Shown one piece after another: positions 63,752 to 64,000 of a stretch of 64,000 bases of DNA. This DNA comes from Flavobacterium xueshanense. Its GTDB lineage: Bacteria; Bacteroidota; Bacteroidia; Flavobacteriales; Flavobacteriaceae. Location: contig NZ_FONQ01000002.1 in assembly GCF_900112975.1 (NCBI RefSeq), positions 124,001 through 188,000 on the forward strand, written 5' to 3'. The notes beneath the pieces were generated by a model. That model worked only from the letters and a program-made list of their open reading frames with translations. It was not told the origin of the DNA and searched no databases. The translations under genes were made by a program, and so were the position numbers. Positions within the stretch are counted from its first letter, which is position 1; every line of letters begins with the position of its first letter.

Positions 63752-64000
<249 letters not shown>

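Overview
The window is chromosomal DNA of a Flavobacteriia member, most likely a Flavobacterium. The sequence is AT-rich, and several start-proximal promoters match the Bacteroidota -7 box TAnnTTTG. Three large surface proteins end in type IX secretion (T9SS) sorting modules. DUF4270, TonB-receptor and OlsF-type families also fit this group, as do single copies of ribF, bioB, bioFDA, atpDC, glmS, panCD, radA, nhaA, proC, mgtE, rsmA and serS.

Layout. 1-2300: 3' end of ribF, a small membrane protein, and bioB. 2300-15900: three consecutive minus-strand genes for giant T9SS surface proteins. They share one C-terminal module but have unrelated N-terminal ectodomains: Delta-60 repeats, parallel beta-type repeats, and a Gly-rich domain plus jelly roll plus Ig-like repeats. 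16400-22000: recX, then a minus-strand biotin operon (bioF, a DUF2007-like gene, bioD, bioA) followed by a ketoacyl synthase. 22300-26700: a single-TM protein, a lipoprotein remnant, an outer-membrane protein/PAP2-haloperoxidase pair, and a DUF2975/HTH pair. 26700-33200: atpDC and a TonB receptor with a GDSL lipoprotein. 33500-42000: glmS, DUF4270 and a one-domain glycogen-synthase-like protein, divergent from panC-panD, then an esterase-like gene coupled to radA. 42000-45000: small hypotheticals. 45100-56500: an AsmA-like/GT51 fusion, aldo-keto reductase, OmpA, exonuclease III, OlsF-type acyltransferase, TM2 protein, a decayed VOC gene, a 2-hydroxyacid dehydrogenase, nhaA and a Dabb protein. 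56900-64000: DUF2383, proC, mgtE-rsmA, DUF4286, a TPR protein, a LOG-family protein and the 3' end of serS.

How the genes work together. Biotin synthesis from pimeloyl thioester is complete in the window (bioF, bioA, bioD, bioB), with bioB about 19 kb from the others. The ketoacyl synthase is the only candidate here for a link to pimelate supply. panC and panD serve pantothenate synthesis; glmS, the GT51 fusion and OlsF serve envelope building.

Most notable: (1) the three-gene domain-swapping surface array; (2) three apparent one-base frameshifts, two clearly in homopolymer runs (13801 and 43502) and one near 22305-22331; (3) a GC-rich intergenic-type repeat read in frame as the N-terminus of BioA; (4) a dispersed intergenic element whose flanks are kept while its central palindrome differs; (5) a VOC gene that has lost both its start codon and its conserved C-terminal codons. 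No rRNA, tRNA, CRISPR array or intact transposon was recognised by eye.
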